Shown here: positions 36,813 through 45,357 of the stretch, piece by piece
How the letters are laid out: every line of letters starts with the position of its first letter
How positions within the stretch are numbered: the first letter of the stretch is position 1
Translations under genes and position numbers: made by a program
The notes under the pieces: generated by a model
What the model saw: the letters and a program-made list of their open reading frames with translations, nothing else
Database searches by the model: none
Told to the model about the DNA's origin: nothing
NCBI GenBank assembly: GCA_004552965.1
Contig: SFMU01000003.1
Span: forward strand, 13,282 to 77,281
From: Bacteroidales bacterium
GTDB taxonomy: Bacteria > Bacteroidota > Bacteroidia > Bacteroidales > UBA932
Direction: 5' to 3'
DNA: 64,000 nt

Positions 36813-38420
36813 ATGATCAAGCGGATTATCATACTACTCTCCCTGGCTGTAACGGTCCTTGCAGGATGCATCAGCAATGACATCCCGGCCGCCTCAGGCA
36901 AACCAGCCTCCATCGTGGAGATGGTTGCAGAAGGCGCCGAGGTCACAATCGACCAGACCCGCCACATTGTCGTCTTCAATCTGAACGAAAGCACCGACAT
37001 CCGCAATGTCCGGATCATCGGCGTCACGTTCAACACCGATGGCGTCACACCTGACATCCCTCTTGAAGGACCGATCGACCTCAGTTCCCCGGTGAAGGTC
37101 ACCCTGCACGGGGAAAAGGACTCTTTCTGGACTCTCAAGGCGGAACAGAACATTGAGATGTATTTCTCGGTCACAGGACAGGTCGGCGTCAGCAGGATCG
37201 ATGCGGTGAACCACAGGGCGATCACACAGGTCAGCAGTTCCGTCAACAGGAAGGCCCTGACCATCTCCTCACTGAAACTCGGGCCTGAAGGCCTGACATC
37301 CTACAGCCCTTCCCCGGATGAGATCCACGACTTCTCAAACGGCCAGGAGATCGATGTCACCTTCCACGGGAGGACAGAAACCTGGAGCCTTTTCGTAGAG
37401 CAGACCGAATCCCTGATGGAACTGCTTTCGGCAGAGGCCTGGACAAGGGTGGCATGGCTCGAGGCCAGCGGAATCGAAGGGAAGAGCTGCGGCTTCAGAA
37501 TCAGGGAAAAGGGACAGGAAGAATGGACCGAGGTCCCGGATGTCGTCATGGAAAACGGAATATTCAAGGCCATGGCGGACAATCTGTCTCCGCTCACTGA
37601 ATATGAATGCACGGCTTACTGTGAAGATGAGACCACAGCAATCGCTTCCTTCACCACTGAAGATGAGGTCCAGCTGCCGAATGCAGGCTTCGAGACCTTC
37701 AGCAATGCCGAATCTTCCAAATACTACTCATTCTTCGACCCGGAAAGTGCCGACCCGCAGCTTCGCAGCAAATGGTGGGGCAGCGGCAACAAGGGTTCCA
37801 CGACAGTAGGTTCGACATATTCGATCACAATCCCCGAGACAGAAGACTTCGCAGAAGGCAAGGCATCCGTCAAGCTGATGTCCCAGTACGTGATCATCAA
37901 GTTCGCCGCGGGAAACATCTTCTCCGGAGAGTATTACAAGACAATCGGGACATCCGGAGGTATCGTAAGGATGGGAAGGCCGTTCACCCTGAGGCCTAGG
38001 AAACTGTCTTTCAAGATAAAGTACAACTGCGGCAAGGTTTCGGAAAAGACCCTCGGAGGCTATCCTGACGGGGATCCGGTCAAGGTCGGCGACAACGACC
38101 GCGGCTGTGTCTGGGTCTCTCTGGGCACCTGGGATTACCACAAATACGGAGGTTCGGCCGACAGTCCGGTGGAGATAAACACCACTGACAGAGGCACTTT
38201 CTTCAATCCTGACGGTCCGGACGTCATCGCCTACGGAAGTTTCGTCACAGACAGGAGCATCGAAGAATGGACGACCGTCGAGATTCCTCTCGACTACAGG
38301 ACCACAACCGTGAAGCCGACTCACATCATCGTCTCTGCGGCAGCCAGCATGCTGGGAGACTATTTCACCGGAAGCGCGGAATCCGTGATGTGGCTTGACG
38401 ATTTCAGGCTTGAGTATTGA
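36813..38420 (+). CDS. PCMD-domain surface lipoprotein
   Basis: 535 residues. Lipobox LAGC (Cys 19). Residues 25-290 are beta-sandwich modules (VRIIGVTFNTDGVTPDIP, KVTLHGEKDSFWTLKAEQN). Residues 295-535 form a PCMD domain aligned closely with the protein at 33473-35308: LPNAGFETFSNAESSKY, LRSKWWGSGNKGSTTVGS, YVIIKFAAGNIFSGEYYKT, WTTVEIPLDYRTTTVKPTH, MLGDYFTGSAESVMWLDDF. It is the last gene of the operon and runs 17 bp into the 3' end of the opposing ABC gene. It probably binds glycan at the cell surface (inference). Confidence 0.8.
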   Translation: MIKRIIILLSLAVTVLAGCISNDIPAASGKPASIVEMVAEGAEVTIDQTRHIVVFNLNESTDIRNVRIIGVTFNTDGVTPDIPLEGPIDLSSPVKVTLHGEKDSFWTLKAEQNIEMYFSVTGQVGVSRIDAVNHRAITQVSSSVNRKALTISSLKLGPEGLTSYSPSPDEIHDFSNGQEIDVTFHGRTETWSLFVEQTESLMELLSAEAWTRVAWLEASGIEGKSCGFRIREKGQEEWTEVPDVVMENGIFKAMADNLSPLTEYECTAYCEDETTAIASFTTEDEVQLPNAGFETFSNAESSKYYSFFDPESADPQLRSKWWGSGNKGSTTVGSTYSITIPETEDFAEGKASVKLMSQYVIIKFAAGNIFSGEYYKTIGTSGGIVRMGRPFTLRPRKLSFKIKYNCGKVSEKTLGGYPDGDPVKVGDNDRGCVWVSLGTWDYHKYGGSADSPVEINTTDRGTFFNPDGPDVIAYGSFVTDRSIEEWTTVEIPLDYRTTTVKPTHIIVSAAASMLGDYFTGSAESVMWLDDFRLEY

Positions 38421-40044
38421 GACTGATCACGCAATCGGCAATTCTTGACGCCGCCTGGCGGTGCGAGATGAAGATGACCGTACGCTTTCCGCTGCACCTT
38501 TCCCGGATGTTGTCCAGAAGTCTGGCTTCGGTGTCAAGGTCAAGAGCGGAAGTGGCTTCATCGAGAATCAGCACTCCTCCCTTGTGAAGAATGGCTCTTG
38601 CAACAGCGATCCTCTGGCACTGGCCCACACTCAGGCCGGTGCCTTTTTCGCCACAGACAGTGTCCAGACCATCCTCGAGCGAATAGACGAATTCGGCAGC
38701 CGAAAGGGTCAGGGCCTCCCTGATGTCCTCTTCAGTAGCATCCGGGCAGGCAAACAGCATATTCTCCCTGATCGTGCCGCTCATCAGCGAATCCCCCTGC
38801 GGGACATAGGTGAAATTGCATCTCGTGTCGACTCCGCAGGCAACTTCTCCCTGTTTTGCAGAATAGACGGACACCTTTCCGGAAAGAGGTTTCAAGAGTC
38901 CAAGTACAAGCCGGGTGAGAGTGCTCTTCCCCACTCCGGTCGGCCCGTTGATGACAGTCAGGGAGCCGGGAGCGAAATCATGGGAGAAATGCTCCAGAAC
39001 CGGTATGGAGTCATAGGAAAAGGTCACATCCTCTACTCTGACGCCGGGAGCATCCTCAAAGAAGACATCCCCGCGGGAAACCTCGACCTCCAGGTCCAGA
39101 AGCTCCAGAAGTCTCTCGACGGAGGTCACTGACTTTATGAATGCAGGAATATGCGTGGACAGGTCGGCGACAGGCCTCTGAATCTGCCCCACCAGCTGCA
39201 GGAACGAGGTCATCATTCCGAAAGTGACCGTGCCGTGGAGGATTCCGAAAAGTCCCCAGAGGAAAGCCACAGCGTAGCCTCCAGTGAAACCGATCTGCAT
39301 GAAGCCTCTGGCCACAGCATTGAAATTCAGGCGCTCGACGGTCTTCTTCTGAAGATGGTCCTGAACTCCGGACATCTTCGAGACGACATTGCCGACTCCG
39401 AAAAGAGTCAGGACCAGAACCCTGTTCTGAAGGTTTTCCTGGACCAGCTGCTGAACCAGGGAATCATCGGCTCTGATCTCCGCAGTCAATTGACGTATCT
39501 TCTTGAAATACAGCTTTGAGCATCCAACCATCAGAAGCATCATTACAAGTATCAGCCAGAGCAGTGAAGGCTCCAGGAACAGCATGTAGACCGAAGCGGC
39601 AGCCAATTGGAGCAAGGTGACCCCGACAGCCGGAATCCTCTCGCAGAGAAGCTCCGCCACGACCCTGACATCCTCCTCCAGACGGTTGACGGTGTCGCCG
39701 GTGTGGAATTCTTCCTTCCCATTCCAGCCTGAACTGAGCACATGGGAGAAGAAATCCTCCCTCAGACGGTTGCGGCACTTCATGGAATTCAGGTTCTGGA
39801 TGTATGAATATGCAATGCCGCAGCCGATCTGTCCCAGCATCACACAGCACAGGATCACCACCGATGCGTACAGCGGGGCTGAACTTTCACCGGTGACGAT
39901 GTCGATCAGTCTCTTGCAGACCCAGACGAAGGTAAGCGAACAGCAGATCCGCAAAGTCCCGACAAAGACTGTCGTGAGCATCAGCCCCCGGTAGGGCGTC
40001 GACATATTCCAGAGCCCTTTCAGGCAAGTCTTCAGATCTTTCAT
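38404..40044 (-). CDS. ABC transporter, fused membrane and ATPase domains
   Basis: 546 residues: six transmembrane helices (about 1-300) and an ATPase (about 330-546) with Walker A GPTGVGKSTLTRL, a signature LSVGQCQRIAVARAIL (Val replacing the first Gly of LSGGQ) and Walker B GVLILDEATSALD, then FISHRQAASRI. There is no N-terminal C39 peptidase. The peptidase-like gene upstream shares ATGA with its start, so the two are co-translated. Such half-transporters form homodimeric exporters of lipids or peptides. The coupling to a signal-peptidase-like enzyme suggests a processed peptide cargo (inference). No cargo gene is seen. Confidence 0.85.
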   Translation of the reverse strand: MKDLKTCLKGLWNMSTPYRGLMLTTVFVGTLRICCSLTFVWVCKRLIDIVTGESSAPLYASVVILCCVMLGQIGCGIAYSYIQNLNSMKCRNRLREDFFSHVLSSGWNGKEEFHTGDTVNRLEEDVRVVAELLCERIPAVGVTLLQLAAASVYMLFLEPSLLWLILVMMLLMVGCSKLYFKKIRQLTAEIRADDSLVQQLVQENLQNRVLVLTLFGVGNVVSKMSGVQDHLQKKTVERLNFNAVARGFMQIGFTGGYAVAFLWGLFGILHGTVTFGMMTSFLQLVGQIQRPVADLSTHIPAFIKSVTSVERLLELLDLEVEVSRGDVFFEDAPGVRVEDVTFSYDSIPVLEHFSHDFAPGSLTVINGPTGVGKSTLTRLVLGLLKPLSGKVSVYSAKQGEVACGVDTRCNFTYVPQGDSLMSGTIRENMLFACPDATEEDIREALTLSAAEFVYSLEDGLDTVCGEKGTGLSVGQCQRIAVARAILHKGGVLILDEATSALDLDTEARLLDNIRERCSGKRTVIFISHRQAASRIADCVISLNTQA

Positions 40045-40490
40045 AGCGACGCGAAATCAGAAGGTTTCACTCTGCGGTACACTCCGAGGATGATCCTGCG
40101 GAACGGAAGCAGAGCACGCCAGAGGATACCTCTGCAGGGAGGAGTGAATTCCCGGCGGCCGCTGCGGCGTATTCCCGTGACCACGGCAACGACATCTCTC
40201 CTGCGGAAATGCTCCTTGCCACGGATGTTCCCGTCGCCCATCGAAGTCAGCCGGTCGCCTTCCACATGGATGATCCTGTGAAGGATGTGCCGGCCACCCA
40301 GCTTGAACAGGACAATGTCCCCCACAGCGATTTCATCCCCTGCCGGTGAAAGAATGACCGAATCCTTGCCGCTTCTGATGAAAGGCATCATGCTGTTGCC
40401 TTTCGGAATGATCGTCACGTTCTTTCCCCGTGCGATACCATCTTCGACAGTGGCGAAGAACTCGGAATTTGCGAGAGTCATCTTGTCCAT
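40041..40490 (-). CDS. S24/S26-family signal-peptidase-like serine peptidase
   Basis: 149 residues from the ATG at 40490; a -7 box at 40496-40503 rules out the longer frame. Motifs: IPKGNSMMPFIRSG (catalytic Ser in the SMxP box), VGDIVLFKLGGRHILHRII (His in place of the usual Lys general base) and RLTSMGDGN (Asp). The Ser/His/Asp set is that of the S26B type, known from archaeal and eukaryotic signal peptidases and some Bacteroidota loci. It has no clear membrane segment except a weak hydrophobic patch near the C terminus. It is translationally coupled to the ABC exporter. It probably cleaves an exported precursor (inference). Confidence 0.7.
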   Translation of the reverse strand: MDKMTLANSEFFATVEDGIARGKNVTIIPKGNSMMPFIRSGKDSVILSPAGDEIAVGDIVLFKLGGRHILHRIIHVEGDRLTSMGDGNIRGKEHFRRRDVVAVVTGIRRSGRREFTPPCRGILWRALLPFRRIILGVYRRVKPSDFASL

Positions 40491-40495
40491 GGTGA

Positions 40496-40524
40496 CAAAG
40501 TTAACAATATTCTGATTAAATTTG
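40496..40524. promoter_or_regulatory. divergent -7 boxes for the peptidase/ABC pair and the antiporter
   Basis: Minus strand: TAACTTTG (plus CAAAGTTA, 40496-40503), only 5 nt from the peptidase ATG, so the message would be leaderless or start at the second Met (40481). Plus strand: TAAATTTG (40517-40524), about 55 nt before the antiporter ATG. The two boxes are 13 bp apart, so the promoters overlap. Confidence 0.6.
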
Positions 40525-40578
40525 TGTCTGCGGACGACAAAGCTGACTGCAGCCGATTGTCGCAAGAATGCTCGAAAC

Positions 40579-42819
40579 ATGTCTGAAGAACTCAACCTCG
40601 TACGGGATCTGGCCGTCATCCTGGTGTCGGCCGGAGTGTTCACAATCATCTCCAAGGCCCTCAAGCAGCCTCCTGTGCTCGGCTACATCATTGCCGGGCT
40701 CCTCGTCGGTCCGCACATCAGTTTCTTCCCCGGGATCACCAGCCAGGAAACAGTCAGCCAATGGTCCGAGATCGGAATGATCTTCCTGATGTTCGGCCTG
40801 GGACTGGAATTCAGCTTCAAGAAACTCCTAAAGGTAGGCTCCAGCGCCCTCGTGGCGGCAGGCACAAAGTTCATCGGAGTCTTCATCCTGGGCTTCGTGA
40901 CTGCCCAGGCAATGTCCTGGAGCCTGATGGAAAGCGTCTTCCTGGGCGGTCTGCTGTCGATGTCATCGACGATGGTCGTCATCAAATCCTACGAGGATCT
41001 CGGCCTGAAGGAGAAGCCCTATTCGGGGATGGTCTTCGGCACGCTGGTCGTCGAAGACCTGATCGCCATCCTCCTGATGGTTCTCCTCTCCACGATGGCC
41101 GTCTCGCAGTCCTTTGCCGGCAAGGAACTGATGCTGAACATCCTCAAGCTCGTCTTCTTCCTGATTCTCTGGTTCCTCGTCGGAATATTCCTGATTCCCA
41201 CAATCCTGCGCAAGGTCAAGGACGTCCTCAACGACGAGATCCTCCTGCTGGTCAGCATAGGCCTGTGCTTCGGCATGGTATTCCTCGCCAATGCAGTCGG
41301 TTTCTCCTCTGCCCTCGGAGCCTTCGTGATGGGCTCCATCCTTTCGGAGACAGTCGAGGGAGAACACATCGAAAGGATAGTGGAGCCGCTGAAGAACCTT
41401 TTCGGAGCGATCTTCTTCGTCTCCGTCGGAATGATGATCGACCCCGGAGTCATCCTCGAGCACTGGGTGATGGTCCTTTTCCTCTCGCTCCTTGTGATAG
41501 TCAGCCACATCGTCTTCGCCGGAGCCGGAATCATCCTGACAGGAAAAGGGCTCGACAATGCCGTCAAAGTCGGATTCAGCCTCGCCCAGCTGGGAGAGTT
41601 CGGCTTCATAATTGCCAGCGTGGGATGCTCCCTCGGGGTGATGCGGAGCTTCATCTACCCCGTCATCATCTCCGTTTCCGTCATCACGACTTTCACAACC
41701 CCGTACACCATCAAGGCAGCCTCGCCTTTCCTTGAATATCTCCGCAGAAAGATCCCGTCCAAATGGCTCGAAAGGCTCGAACCGGCCAGGGAATCCGTCA
41801 GCACAGCCTCCGAAGACAACGAATGGAAGAAGCTCCTCAAGTCCTATTTCTCGAGGATCATTCTCTACGGAGTCGTCATCATCGCCATCTACATCGGTTC
41901 CCGCCTGTACCTCGACCCGCTGGCAGCCAGGTTGCTGCCAAAGACCGGCGAGCAGGTCCGCAAGGCCATCGAACTCGCCGTCACCCTGATCGTGATGGCA
42001 CCGTTCGTCTACGGACTGGGGATTAACTCCGGCTCGATCAAGACATCGGTCACCAAGTTGCTGAAGGAGAAGGAAAGGAATGTCTGGCCGATCATCGGAC
42101 TGATCCTGGTCCGTTCCTTCATCGCAGTCGGCATAGTGCTGGGAGTCATCTCGACCTATTTCCACATGGCGGGCTGGATGATTCTCGTGAGCATCTTTGC
42201 GGGAATATGCTTCATCCTCGCAGCGAGACGCTCCATGCACAGGATCTCGGCCCTCGAAGAGCATTTCATCAAGAATCTCAATGCGAAGGAAAGATCCGAG
42301 AGAAAGAAGCGCCCGGTCTCGTCGTCGGTCAGGAGAGAGCTCGAACACTACAATGTCTTCACCCGGACAGTCACCCTTCCGCCCGATTCCGGTTTCGCAG
42401 GGGTGCTGCTGAAAGACATTCCGTTCCGCTCGCAGACCGGCGCCAACATCATCAAGATCAGCAGGGGCACGAAGGAGATCGTGGTGCCATCCGCGGAACA
42501 GGAGCTCTTCCCGGGCGACCGGATTCTGGTCGTCGGCACCAAGGAGCAGCTGGACAGGTTCCAGGCCCTGACGGAAGCCTCGGCGGAGAAGGAGGAAGGA
42601 CAGAGAAGAAGCTTCCGCATCGAAGCCGTGACACTGAATATGGAGTCGTTCCTGACCGGAAAGACTCTCCGGGGCGCGAATCTGAGGAAATACGGCTGCA
42701 TGGTCATAAGTGTCCTCCACGAAGGGGATTTCATCACCAATCCGGAGCCGGATTTCCGGTTCAGCGAGGGTGACACGATCTGGATAGCCGGAGATGTGGA
42801 TGCCCTGGGATGGGTCTGA
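40579..42819 (+). CDS. CPA2-family monovalent cation:proton antiporter with two RCK-C domains
   Basis: The ATG at 40579 gives 746 residues. About 13 helices form the Na+/H+ exchanger fold (KALKQPPVLGYIIAGLLVGP, MIFLMFGLGLEFSFKKLLK, GGLLSMSSTMVVIKSYEDLG, FSSALGAFVMGSILSET, VGFSLAQLGEFGFIIASVG). Two more hydrophobic hairpins follow, then two TrkA-C-type domains (RTVTLPPDSGFAGVLLKDIP; FPGDRILVVGTKEQLDRF; FSEGDTIWIAGDVDALGWV). There is no RCK-N nucleotide-binding domain. It moves K+ or Na+ against H+. A conserved arrangement in Bacteroidota; ion specificity unknown. The NhaC gene is 128 bp downstream. Confidence 0.85.
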   Translation: MSEELNLVRDLAVILVSAGVFTIISKALKQPPVLGYIIAGLLVGPHISFFPGITSQETVSQWSEIGMIFLMFGLGLEFSFKKLLKVGSSALVAAGTKFIGVFILGFVTAQAMSWSLMESVFLGGLLSMSSTMVVIKSYEDLGLKEKPYSGMVFGTLVVEDLIAILLMVLLSTMAVSQSFAGKELMLNILKLVFFLILWFLVGIFLIPTILRKVKDVLNDEILLLVSIGLCFGMVFLANAVGFSSALGAFVMGSILSETVEGEHIERIVEPLKNLFGAIFFVSVGMMIDPGVILEHWVMVLFLSLLVIVSHIVFAGAGIILTGKGLDNAVKVGFSLAQLGEFGFIIASVGCSLGVMRSFIYPVIISVSVITTFTTPYTIKAASPFLEYLRRKIPSKWLERLEPARESVSTASEDNEWKKLLKSYFSRIILYGVVIIAIYIGSRLYLDPLAARLLPKTGEQVRKAIELAVTLIVMAPFVYGLGINSGSIKTSVTKLLKEKERNVWPIIGLILVRSFIAVGIVLGVISTYFHMAGWMILVSIFAGICFILAARRSMHRISALEEHFIKNLNAKERSERKKRPVSSSVRRELEHYNVFTRTVTLPPDSGFAGVLLKDIPFRSQTGANIIKISRGTKEIVVPSAEQELFPGDRILVVGTKEQLDRFQALTEASAEKEEGQRRSFRIEAVTLNMESFLTGKTLRGANLRKYGCMVISVLHEGDFITNPEPDFRFSEGDTIWIAGDVDALGWV

Positions 42820-42947
42820 GGACGGCTCGCGAGGACGCAGCAGCCCTGCTTGCCGGCGCCTTCGGATGAGAACGGCTTTCATTCCAGGCTGGACATGGAC
42901 GGAAGAGAAAGTATTATGTTTAGGAATCCATAAAGAACTGAATACCA

Positions 42948-44279
42948 ATGGAAGAGAAAACTGACACCATGGCAGACACTCAGCCCGGGAAGATGAACGG
43001 ATGGCTTGCCCTGAGCCCTCTGGCTCTGTTCCTTGCCATCTTCCTGACATCTTCCCTCATCGCCGGGGATTTCTATTCCGTACCGGTCACGGTAGCCTTC
43101 CTGGTTGCCTCGGCATATTCGGTCATCATCTCCAGAGGCAGGATGGCAGACCGCATCGGCATCTTCTCGAAGGGAGCCGGAGACAAGAACATCCTCCTGA
43201 TGGTCTGGATATTCATACTCGCCGGAGCCTTCGCCTCCTCCGCCAAAGCCATCGGCAGCGTGGAATCGACAGTCAATCTGACACTTGCCATCGTCCCTCC
43301 GAAGTTCCTTCTCGCGGGACTGTTCCTGGCGTCCTGCCTGATCTCGATGTCCATCGGATCCTCGGTGGGAACCATCGTAGCCCTGATTCCCATCGCAAGC
43401 GGAATCGCCAGCCAGGCTTCCCTCCCCCTCTCCCTCGTTGCCGCGCTGATTGTCGGAGGCTCTTTCTTCGGTGACAACCTGTCCTTCATCTCGGACACCA
43501 CAATCGCCGCCACCACTTCCCAGGGCTGCTCCATGAAGGACAAGTTCAGGGTGAACATCGGTATAGCCGGCCCGGCAGCCCTCATCGTCGCGGCCATCTA
43601 CACCGTGATCGGCCTTGAATATTCAAGCGCCCCGGTCATCGGTCAGATCGAGCCGCTGAAGCTGATCCCCTATTTCTCCGTCATCCTGATGGCCTTCTGC
43701 GGAATCAATGTTGTGATCGTCCTGGCGGCAGGAGTGCTCCTGTGCCTGGCAATAGGCATCATCAGCGGCACATCCCCGGCTGTCCTGGCGGCCAGCATGG
43801 GAGAAGGAATCGGAGGAATGGGCGAACTGATCATCGTCACCCTCCTGGCCGGAGGCATGCTCGAAGTCATACGGCACAACGGCGGCATCGACTTCATCAT
43901 CAAAGGTCTGACCGGAAAGATAGGAGGACGGAGAGGAGCGGAATTCAGCATTGCGGCCCTTGTGAGCCTTTCAAACCTCTGCACCGCCAACAACACCATA
44001 GCCATCCTCACCGTGGGCAAGATTGCCCGTGAGATCACGCAAAGATTCGGACTCGACCCGAGGAAGAGCGCGAGCCTTCTGGACGTGTTCTCCTGCATTG
44101 TCCAGTGTGCGATACCTTACGGAGCGCAGATGCTGATGGCGTCAAGCCTGACCGGGATTCCGGCCACCAGCATAATCCCGTGGCTCTTCTACCCTGCCGC
44201 ATTGCTGGTCATGGCCTGCATCGGCATCATATTCAATTACCCGCGCAACCTTTCAAAGTCTCTGGACAAGAAGAAATGA
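42948..44279 (+). CDS. NhaC-family Na+/H+ antiporter
   Basis: 443 residues with about 11 helices. Family marks: VESTVNLTLAIVPPKFLLA, LISMSIGSSVGTIVALIPIA, GGSFFGDNLSFISDTTIAAT, then NNTIAILTVGKIAREITQRF and FSCIVQCAIPYGAQMLMASS. It exchanges Na+ for H+ and contributes to pH and Na+ homeostasis. It follows the CPA2 antiporter in the same direction with a 128-bp spacer that shows no strong promoter, so co-transcription is possible. Confidence 0.85.
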   Translation: MEEKTDTMADTQPGKMNGWLALSPLALFLAIFLTSSLIAGDFYSVPVTVAFLVASAYSVIISRGRMADRIGIFSKGAGDKNILLMVWIFILAGAFASSAKAIGSVESTVNLTLAIVPPKFLLAGLFLASCLISMSIGSSVGTIVALIPIASGIASQASLPLSLVAALIVGGSFFGDNLSFISDTTIAATTSQGCSMKDKFRVNIGIAGPAALIVAAIYTVIGLEYSSAPVIGQIEPLKLIPYFSVILMAFCGINVVIVLAAGVLLCLAIGIISGTSPAVLAASMGEGIGGMGELIIVTLLAGGMLEVIRHNGGIDFIIKGLTGKIGGRRGAEFSIAALVSLSNLCTANNTIAILTVGKIAREITQRFGLDPRKSASLLDVFSCIVQCAIPYGAQMLMASSLTGIPATSIIPWLFYPAALLVMACIGIIFNYPRNLSKSLDKKK

Positions 44280-44406
44280 GCCTCCCGGAGAGTGGAGACG
44301 ACGCTGAAAAGAAAGCCTGCCGCAAGGGCGGAAGCCTCAATAAAGAGTTTGGCGCAATGATCGCCAGCCTGGATGAATATCCAGACAGATGAGGGTGGAA
44401 GCCGGA

Positions 44407-45090
44407 TCAGCCGAGAATGGCCTTCAGAAGCTGCTCAGGAGTGTCCACGACAGCGGAAGGAGAGCAGCCTTCCAGTTCCTCACGCGTCCTGAAGCCCCAG
44501 GTGACACCGATTGTGCGGACTCCGGCATTGGCCCCGGTCTGCATGTCCACATCCGAGTCGCCGACATAGACCACCTTCTGCCTGTCCGTACAGAGCGCGG
44601 CCTGCATGATCTGATTGACGATTGCGGGATCAGGTTTGATAGGCTGGCCTTCCCTCTGTCCGAGAACCATCACGAAATCCAGCTCCGGAAAGAAATGCCT
44701 GACAAGCTTCTCAGCCCCGTCCTGGTACTTGTTCGAAGCGATCGCCAGCTTGACACCGGCATCCCGGAGCGAATGCAGAAGGCTGGATATTCCTGAATAT
44801 GGGCGGGTCCTGTCACACTTGTGCTCTTCGTAATAGGGAAGGAAGAAGGATGCCATCAGCGGGACGTTCTTCTCGATGGTCTGAGCGTCGATGCGGGGTG
44901 CGGAAGGGTCGGCAGGCTGCATTGCGGCGCGGAAGAGATTGTAGATTCCTCTGCCCACAAGATTGTAGTAATCAGACATTTCCCTGGTCGGGAAGCCACA
45001 GTTGGCAAGGGCATGGTTGGTGGCGGTGCCAAGGTCTTCTACGGTGTTGAGAAGAGTTCCGTCAAGGTCGAATATTGCGAGTTCTGTCAT
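44407..45090 (-). CDS. HAD-superfamily phosphatase (phosphoglycolate phosphatase-like)
   Basis: 227 residues. Motif I is IFDLDGTLLNTVED, motif II IASNKYQD, motif III KPDPAIV and motif IV VYVGDSDVDMQTGANAG, with a helical cap (YYNLVGRGIYNLFRAAM). This is the Gph/PGP subfamily, which hydrolyses small phosphate esters such as 2-phosphoglycolate. Its promoter at 45113-45143 is good, so it is expressed separately from dinB. The exact substrate is not certain. Confidence 0.85.
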   Translation of the reverse strand: MTELAIFDLDGTLLNTVEDLGTATNHALANCGFPTREMSDYYNLVGRGIYNLFRAAMQPADPSAPRIDAQTIEKNVPLMASFFLPYYEEHKCDRTRPYSGISSLLHSLRDAGVKLAIASNKYQDGAEKLVRHFFPELDFVMVLGQREGQPIKPDPAIVNQIMQAALCTDRQKVVYVGDSDVDMQTGANAGVRTIGVTWGFRTREELEGCSPSAVVDTPEQLLKAILG

Positions 45091-45112
45091 TTGCCGATCT
45101 ATTTTTGGTCTG

Positions 45113-45143
45113 CAAATCTACTCAAGAATGGCCTCTTTTGCAA
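45113..45143 (-). promoter_or_regulatory. promoter of the HAD phosphatase gene
   Basis: Minus strand TAGATTTG (plus CAAATCTA, 45113-45120) and TTG (plus CAA, 45141-45143) are 20 nt apart, matching the Bacteroidota -7/-33 layout. The leader to the ATG is about 16 nt. Confidence 0.75.
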
Positions 45144-45164
45144 CTTCTCTATTCAGGAACCGGC

Positions 45165-45357
45165 CTCGTCGCCACATCAAGAGCCTGTCTCAGCCCACAT
45201 CAGGATCCCCCTCGTCGCCACATCAGGAGCCTACCTCAGCCCACATCAGGAACCTGGATCAGAAACACATATAGACCTGGATCAGACCACATCAGGGCCG
45301 GCCTCAGCACCACATCTTGGTACTGCCTCAGCCCATCTCAGGAACCTGGATCAGACG
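45165..45357 (+). repeat. 23-bp tandem repeat, about eight degenerate copies, including the dinB stop codon
   Basis: CACATCA or a close variant recurs at 45173, 45196, 45219, 45242, 45266, 45288 and 45311 (steps 22-24 bp), within units such as CACATCAGGANCCTNNCTCAG. The dinB stop codon (minus strand, 45351-45353) lies inside the last unit, in the CTGATCCAGG block that recurs in the array. Copies are contiguous with no unique spacers, so this is a minisatellite and not CRISPR. Confidence 0.85.

Noticed and set aside
40963..43050. 695-codon minus-strand open frame
   Set aside because: It lies opposite the CPA2 antiporter gene, has acidic low-complexity composition with no domain, and is a by-product of GC-rich codon use.
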